DNA of 64,000 nucleotides from Arabidopsis thaliana (lineage: Eukaryota > Streptophyta > Magnoliopsida > Brassicales > Brassicaceae), in contig NC_003076.8 of the NCBI RefSeq assembly GCF_000001735.4, forward strand, positions 5,890,001-5,954,000, in the 5' to 3' direction. A program made the position numbers and the translations under genes. Position 1 is the stretch's first letter; each line of letters opens with the position of its first letter. The notes beneath the pieces were generated by a model. That model was not told the DNA's origin and did not search any database. It saw only the letters and a program-made list of their open reading frames with translations. Of this stretch, positions 57,465-64,000 are shown one piece after another.

Positions 57465-58998
57465 TTCTTTTCTGCTTTAGGTTTGATGTATGTTTCTACA
57501 AATTGAAGACCACCCAATATATATACACTTTAAGAATTACTCAAGATATACAATTTCATACATTGCAATATTGCATCTCCGTTGGTATTATCACTATTTT
57601 GTTTTTTTACATATCAGATCTAGATCCACATCATACTTAATAATTTAAAATGTCAAATTGTGAAAGTCTGTTGAATGAAAGAATATCTCTAATTACTATT
57701 AGAAAATGCATTCAGCATATCATCAACCTACATAATATGGCAGAAGACAAAAAGAAAACTTTGTTGATGTGTCGTCAATAAAAGATGATTTAGTGCAACT
57801 AGATATAGCAACCAATGGATAAAATTTGATTAAAAGTATCTGTTAATTAGCCATAGATCCAAATACATAATCTTATTACTTTATCAAGATCTCCGTTCGC
57901 AAAGGGAGGGCACATGTTCACTTTGACTAGTCAGAGACTTGACACGATAATTCAGATAAGATCTTCATTTCATTTTGTAAGTGAAGTTGGCTCCAATAAG
58001 TGACAGTAAATGCAATGAGTCAAGCAAGCTTGCTTCGCTAGGCCATTTGCTTCTCAAGACTTGTCTTGAAAAGACAAAATGTGCATCCAATAAGTGAACA
58101 TGCATTTGCTTAGAAGACCACGTCAGTTAAATTAATTGTGAGATTCAATGCTAACAAACAAAGCAGGACTATTTCTCCTAAGTTCACATCCAACATTTGA
58201 TATGGGTTTAATATTCTTTAAAACAATTGCTTAAGTCTTACAAGTGGTGTTTTGTTTTCAGGTTCATTGCAAAGTTCCTATTTAACAAATTGAATGTTTT
58301 TTCTTCAATGTTGTTCATGTTCTTCTGAAATAAAGGTCTAACGTTCTAACTTATAGGTGGACTACAAGGGTATATATATCCCATGGTTGAAGTTTACTTT
58401 CAACTTTTTAACTTTATATTGTAAGAAAGAAAGTAAAAATTCATGAATATAGACCTTGAGTTTAGAAAAATCTTTAAATATATTAGTAAAACCCTTACAA
58501 AAAGGGGAAAAAAACAATGGCTTGAAAACAGGAGCTTAATTATTAGCACCTCCGGCGGTGTTTGCTGTTACTGTATTATGTTTGCTGGTACCTAAACATA
58601 AATCAACGGAACCTAAATCGTTGAAGAAGCCAAAACCAATAAAGAAAATCGAGAAAATAATTAGAAACCCTAAATAGAACTCGAAGAATATGGCCAATAA
58701 TGTTTCTAGCCACCTTCCAACTTCTCCAAAAGAGTCAAACTAGTGAGTAGTGAATTATGTGCTGCCATGTGTCAGTCTACGTGGAGGAGATCATTTGCTT
58801 CGATTTCTCTCTTCTTCTCTGTCTCTATCGGTTGCTTAAAAAAAAAAAAAAAGATTTCCTTCGTAAAACCTCTGCTTCTGGTCAATCTATTGACTGAAAA
58901 TATGACTTTTTCAATTACACAAACGTACGGTATGATACATATGTTCAGTAATGTATGGTATATGAAGATGCTCGATGTATAGTAGTTCCACTCCTGTC
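57465..58998. other. Intergenic region between the C1 and TNL genes
   Basis: This contains the C1 promoter and the TNL 3' region. Short frames near 58743-59149 on the plus strand lack domains and partly overlap the TNL last exon. A telomere-box-like AAACCCTAA occurs near 58666. No gene is called. Confidence 0.55.
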
Positions 58999-61619
58999 TT
59001 ATATGTCCACGATCTCTATACTTGCAGGCAAATATGGTAATGTTTTAAGGTTCTTACATCCCGCCATCTCCAATGAGACAAGCCGAGAACATAACTTGAT
59101 TACTGAAGGCACTTTCTCTATCGCAGTTTCGCCTAGAGACATGAACTGAATCTGCGTTGAAATCAAAGGAAAGTTATTCAGCTTCGAGCATCCTCTCATA
59201 TTAAGGACACTGAGGGATTTCAAGTTGATGTTGTCTGGCAGACTCTTCAGTTTTATGCAACAAGACATGTCCAAGACTTTGAGCTTATGAAGATTCTGTA
59301 GACAAGACGAAGGAACTATGACCAAATTTTTGCAGAACCTAAGATACAACTTCTCCAGATTTGTTGCTCTTGATAGGTTTGGAATATCTTTAATCTTTGT
59401 GGATGCACTCAGATCCATACGCTTGAGGCTTTTCAGTGGCTGAGAACATAGATAGCAAAACAATATGTATAAATAGAAAGGCATTTTATAAGAGGAGACC
59501 AAGAATTAAGATATATAATAAGAAGCTACCTGAATACCTTCCCAGAGCTTCTCCAGCTTGCTATCTCTCATAGTAAGTTCCACAAGAAATTCGGGTCGAA
59601 ACTTAGAAGGCAAACATTTTTTCGGATACGAATCCCAATGTAGTAATCTAAGTTTACGTGGTAGATAATCCAAACCGTGAGGTAAGTACAACTTGACTGC
59701 TTCATCTGGGAAATTCTTGTATAGCCACAAGAATTGGAGATTAGGCATTTTCTCAAAGGCTTTTTCACTTACATACACTTGATCTTCAATTTCAGACATA
59801 TCTAATGATATTCCTAAAACAGTTTCTGTACCCTGCAAATGTACCACAATTAAGAAAGAAGGCAATTAGTTAGCTAAAAGTGGATTTTGTGATGAGTAGG
59901 ACTTGGATGGAAAGCATGTCTCAAAAAGCTTACGGTTTCATCTGCAAGAACATCTGAAATCTCCAAAGAATCAACTAGAAACTTACGTTTCCCGGGCTCG
60001 TCGAGACACTGTCCCCGAGTGATTTCTTTACCCAATTGTTGTAGCAAACAATGCATGACTATATATCCATCAGCATCTATGTGTATAAGAGATCTGTCAA
60101 CAAGAACTTTAAGTCCAAATTCTACATCCAATGCACTCTTAGCAAGCAACAGCTTCACACGATCAACATTCTTGCCATTGAATAAGCACGCGATATGAAG
60201 AAAGATAGCCTTATCTTTCTCATCTAACCCTTCATAACATACTCTTAGTAGTTTCTCTATTTTCCCATTCAAACTAGTTCTAAGTCGCGGTAGAGCGTTT
60301 ATCCACTCTTTCTTACTCATCCCTCGCAAAGATGCACCTAAAACGCTGAGACCTAAAGGAAGATATCCTGCAAGTTCCACAACTTCAACAGCTAGATCAT
60401 TGTATCCTTCTGGTGCCGAGTTTTTTCCGAAAGCACATTGACACAAGATCTTTAAGGCTTCATCTCTAGATGGATAATCCACTTCATATACATGAGTAAT
60501 CCCATGAGCCTTCAAAAGCTGTCTATCTTCTGTAGTAACTAAAATTCTGGTTCCATTACCAACCCATTGAGTTTGATCTGCCAAGGCACGTAGTTGTTCC
60601 AGTTCATCAACATCATCAAGAACAATAAGAGCTTTCTGATTCTTTAGCCTTTCTTGTGCTACACCTAAATGGCTTACCTTTATCTTTCTTTGGGTGGTAA
60701 TTTCAGAGAGAAACCTTTCTCGTAAATGCAACTTCATGCTATAACCATCGATTTCCTTTCTCCTATAGCTTCCCTTAACATTCTCCATGAAAATGAACAA
60801 TTGAAAGTCGTCATCATTAGATGAAGAAAGTTGATTGTATAAAATCCTCGTGATAGTGGTCTTCCCTATTCCAGCAGGACCCCAAACACCTATCATCTTC
60901 ACTTCATTAGACTCTAGACCTAACATTGATTTCAAATTTGCAACATGAGCTTCCAATCCAAGTAAATCTTCGAAATCCGTCGAAGAAGTGAAGCAAAATA
61001 GCTCTTCAGAAACATAAGCAACGATCTTTTCAATCATTTTGGCGTCATTGTCCCTGCAACAATTGAAACAAACGAACGAATACACATGATTCAATTTAAA
61101 ACCTTCATAAAAACGTTTGAATATTAGTGAAACTACTAACCATTTCGAAGAGCACTCGCCGGCAATATTACCAACATTCGTCAAAGCTTGCCTCCATCTC
61201 TGCCTCTCTTCCTCTGTTCTCACATCACAAATCTTGTCAAAAGCCTTTCCAAAATCTCCAGTCTGTTTTCTTACACTAGATGGATCCACATCATAGAAAA
61301 TCGGCACCAATGTCTTCCCAACAACTTCCCTGCACTCCATGATCTCGACCAATTCGTCTAAGCACCAGCACGAACCAGCGTAGTTCTTGGAAAGAACAAC
61401 AATGAAAATCTTTGATTCCCATATAGCTTGTTTAAGCTCAGGCCATATGGAACGACTTCTCTTGATTCCACCATCTTTAAATGCATCAATTCCATTATGT
61501 TGCAGCTCCTTGTGTAAATGACTTAGAAAGTTTCTACGTACATCTTCCCCGCAGAAGCTAGGGAACACATGATAACTATGGCGATCAGAAAAAGAAGACG
61601 AGGACGAAACAGAAGCCAT
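58999..61619 (-). CDS. TIR-NB-LRR disease resistance protein with short LRR
   Basis: Exons 61141-61619, 59934-61053, 59530-59832 and 58999-59439 give 780 aa (probably AT5G17970). The TIR (about 15-150) has SKNYAGSCWCLDEL with the catalytic Glu at 89, so NADase activity is possible. NB-ARC has the P-loop GPAGIGKTT (218-226), LIVLDDVDEL, the RNBS-type GNGTRILVTTEDRQLL and IVMHCLLQQLG at the MHD position. The LRR region has one entry module (LRLLHWDSYPKKCLPSKF) and about five to six repeats (MDLSAST, LYLRFC, LDMSCC, LNMRGC, LEMAGC) before TAA. Typical TNLs are 1000-1200 aa, so the LRR is short and the C-JID is missing. The target is unknown. Intron 1 (87 nt) is open and frame-preserving. The gene lies near an NLR relic with the same ARC sequence type. 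Confidence 0.88.
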
Positions 61620-63595
61620 TAAAGAGTTATCCTTTTAGTTATTTTTTTCTTTCTCTGCGGCATGTTTACACTATAGAGTTACTTATCAAATTTATACATT
61701 CCTTATTCTTCCTATTGGTCAAGTTTGGGCGTGTGCGGTCGATTCAGCTAAAGAATCTGATGTTGATCAGTAGACGTCGATCGATAATAAAGTCAACAAT
61801 AAATATGGCAATGAATAAACCAGTTACCCAAACAAAACAAAACAAATCACCAAAAGAAAAACAAAACAAAACAAAAATATGATGAATGATCAACACGCTT
61901 TAATTAGATAGGATATAAATCAAACGCTTTCTTACTTCAGCTGATGTTTATAGAATGGTATATAATATTGTACGTTTCAAAATCTTGCAAGAGAAGATTT
62001 TGATTTTCTTGTTCGTCAAGGATCTCGCGACATAATTAAGAAGCGTTTTTTGGAGGAAAAAGAACAAAGAGTTCAATAGGGCTGAGTCAAGCTTTTACTT
62101 CTTTACATTCTTGCCTAGGCTCGCAGCTTAGGACTGAGTCAATAGTCCTACACTGCATTGGCAGACCGATTCCAATATTAGTTTTGTTGAACTTGTTGAT
62201 CTTATATTAACCTGTTAACCAATCAGTGAACTCGAGAATGATCTCAGGGTAACTAAAATATAGTGAGATATTACCAAAACTTTTTTAAAATTATATAACT
62301 TAGAAATTACCAAAACTTTTTAAATACTAAATTATATAACTTAGTCTTACTTAGTATATCTGCTTGTTTGTCAGATAACAATACTTCAAATCGTATTCCT
62401 ATTGGTTTTGTGGTGTAAAGACCCTAACGTGAAGGGTTACTTAAGGGAAAACAAAAAATTGAACCGAAACAGAAAACATAGCATTTTATGAACAAAAGAC
62501 AGAGCAAGTATACGTTGAATGCGAAGGTTGTTTAAGCTTCCTAATTTCCGCTATTTCCTTCCTGTTGGAGAATTAAGAAGAGATTAAACAAATCCTAATT
62601 TCCGCTATTTCCTTCCTGTGATCATATTAATATATTGTATATATATATAGTACTAATCAGACAATTGAACCAAACTTAATATATCTTGTCTTACATTGGA
62701 ATTTGGGTAAGGTTGATTGAGAGGAGCTATTTAAGCTAAAGGTCGGTGAGATTCGAGAAAAAGGAGAGACAAAGAGACCAATCACTTTTTGAAGAAGAAC
62801 AAAAGCAATTTGCTTAAAATCTGACATGTCCTTACTGGCATTTGAGTGTCATCCACCACCTTCAATCTCCTTGTGTGTATACTAAAGTCTAAAGCTATTA
62901 AAGAACCAAAAGAGAGAATCTTCATTTAGTCAAAAGCACTTCGAAAAACAAAAGCCGAAAGTAAGCGAATTACGTAATCTATGACCTGAAAGAGAAACAT
63001 ATGAATGTATTTCGATTAACAAACCCAAAAAGGGAAAGCAAAATGGGAAAACTACAAAAGAAATAGAAAACAAAGTGTGAATTGACAGGAGTTGCTTCTA
63101 AATCAAGTTAAGTATCCAAAAAAGAAACGAAAAAAAGAAAAAGAAATTATGGCTTTAACTCGAAATATGTTCAAAAACTGAAATCTTTACACTCAATACA
63201 AAAATTAAAATGCACAAAATTCTTTAACATTGATTCGATAGCACAGTTTTGAATGTGCATGCAACAACTTAGGCATCTATCATATTTTTCTCTCATTCTT
63301 AAAGTATCTTCAGTGAATATACAGTTCATATTTACTATTTTTACATGTATAAACATAAAACACAGGCTCTTTCCTATCAGATACACCTAAAATAATTTAC
63401 CTCCTACTTTTTGATTCTTTCACACTTTTTTTCTTAACATATAATAAGCCACTAATCCTGCAAATCAAACCTCTTCTTTCTTTATACACTCTCTCTCTCT
63501 TTCTCTCTTTTCACAAAGCCATCTTGAGGCAAACTCATCACCTCAGTTAAATCCTATGCATGCATTGAAACAACAGTTTTAATAAGAAAAACAAA
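61620..63595. other. Promoter region between divergent TNL and MCTP16
   Basis: About 2 kb lies between two ATGs that point away from each other. The TNL promoter includes a TTGAC-type word near 61793 and an A/C-rich AAACAAAACAAAA tract at 61835-61880. Two sets of short direct repeats lie at 62270-62345 and 62540-62619. No gene is called; the frame at 63171-63386 has no domain. Confidence 0.55.
62540..62619. repeat. 26-bp direct repeat, two copies 54 bp apart
   Basis: The identical word CCTAATTTCCGCTATTTCCT, continuing TCCTGT, occurs at 62540-62565 and 62594-62619. A separate pair containing TTACCAAAACTTTTT and AATTATATAACTTAG occurs just upstream at 62270-62345. Confidence 0.85.
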
Positions 63596-64000
63596 ATGGC
63601 AACAACCCGGAAACTGGTAGTAGAAGTAGTAGACGCAAAGGATCTTACACCAAAAGACGGTCATGGAACGTCAAGTCCGTACGTTGTCCTCGACTATTAC
63701 GGCCAAAGAAGACGGACACGAACCATAGTACGTGACTTAAACCCTGTTTGGAACGAGACACTCGAGTTCAGTCTCGCAAAGCGACCATCTCATCAGCTCT
63801 TTACCGATGTTCTTGAGCTCGACATGTACCATGACAAGAACTTTGGACAAACCCGGAGGAACAATTTTCTTGGTAGGATCCGACTTGGGTCCGATCAGTT
63901 TGTTGGTCAAGGAGAAGAGGCTTTGATATATTATCCTTTGGAGAAGAAGAGTTTGTTTAATCTTGTACAAGGTGAGATTGGGCTTAGGGTTTACTACGCC
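63596..64000 (+). CDS. MCTP16: MCTP-family multiple C2 domain protein, 5' part only
   Basis: The ATG at 63596 opens a frame that runs off the window after 135 codons (probably AT5G17980; the full protein is about 1050 aa). The visible part is one C2 domain: KLVVEVVDAKDLTPKDGHGTSSPYVVLDYYGQ, TRTIVRDLNPVWNETLEF, LELDMYHDKNFG, NNFLGRIRLG. Two of the usual Ca2+-binding aspartates are recognisable (D in VDAKDL..KDG, and the D-x-D-type LELDMYHDK). MCTPs have three or four C2 domains and a C-terminal membrane region; several tether ER to plasma membrane at plasmodesmata. The rest lies outside the window. Confidence 0.88.
   Translation, partial: MATTRKLVVEVVDAKDLTPKDGHGTSSPYVVLDYYGQRRRTRTIVRDLNPVWNETLEFSLAKRPSHQLFTDVLELDMYHDKNFGQTRRNNFLGRIRLGSDQFVGQGEEALIYYPLEKKSLFNLVQGEIGLRVYYA

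Noticed and set aside
1-64000. CRISPR arrays, insertion sequences, operons or bacterial regulatory sites
   Set aside because: The sequence is plant nuclear DNA with introns. No regularly spaced repeat array or bacterial-type element was seen.
1-64000. tRNA and rRNA genes
   Set aside because: No cloverleaf with A/B boxes and no rRNA core sequence was recognised by eye. A tRNAscan-SE run would be needed to exclude a missed tRNA.

Overview
The window is plant nuclear DNA and matches Arabidopsis thaliana. The evidence is AT-rich intergenic DNA, short GT-AG introns, 5'-UTR introns, and a run of proteins recognised from chromosome 5 around AT5G17830 to AT5G17980. Locus names are from memory and were not looked up. 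Splice sites were placed by hand from the sequence. The lengths they give (CSA1 1197 aa, CHS3/DAR4 1613 aa, ATMS1 765 aa, CCX1 570 aa, CCX2 559 aa, PSRP6 106 aa) equal the lengths I remember for these proteins.

Layout. 1-3.6 kb is gene-poor. 3.8-5.4 kb (+) holds a choline-transporter-like membrane protein with no obvious start codon. 5.9-7.1 kb (-) is a small, probably plastid, DnaJ-type zinc-finger protein. 9.0-14.35 kb holds two paralogous cation/calcium exchangers, CCX2 (+) and CCX1 (-), tail to tail. 17.8 kb (+) is plastid ribosomal protein PSRP6. 18.9-33.2 kb is the head-to-head immune-receptor pair CSA1 (-) and CHS3/DAR4 (+) with a 3.9 kb shared upstream region. 35.1-36.7 kb (+) is an MFAP1-type splicing factor. 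37.4-42.3 kb (+) is a large acidic membrane-anchored protein of unknown function. 45.1-49.2 kb (+) is cobalamin-independent methionine synthase ATMS1. 50.1-54.4 kb (-) is a NOM1/Sgd1-like MIF4G-MA3 ribosome-biogenesis protein. 54.7-55.2 kb (-) is an NLR relic. 55.7-57.5 kb (-) is a C1-domain protein. 59.0-61.6 kb (-) is a shorter TIR-NB-LRR gene. 63.6 kb to the end (+) is the first part of a C2-domain protein (MCTP16).

How the genes work together. The one clear functional unit is CSA1/CHS3. CSA1 is a canonical TIR-NB-LRR with the TIR catalytic Glu and an MHD motif. CHS3 has a degenerate TIR, a degenerate MHD and a C-terminal LIM plus DA1-type metallopeptidase integrated domain. This fits a sensor (CHS3) and executor (CSA1) pair. 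The pair is already described in the literature, so it is not a new system. The other genes are mostly independent housekeeping or stress genes.

The less familiar signals are: an in-frame serine-rich tail directly after the stop codon of the acidic membrane protein; the missing in-frame ATG of the choline-transporter-like gene; two short frame-preserving open introns; a MITE-like element inside the NLR-pair intergenic region; and leader/intron similarity between two neighbouring genes.
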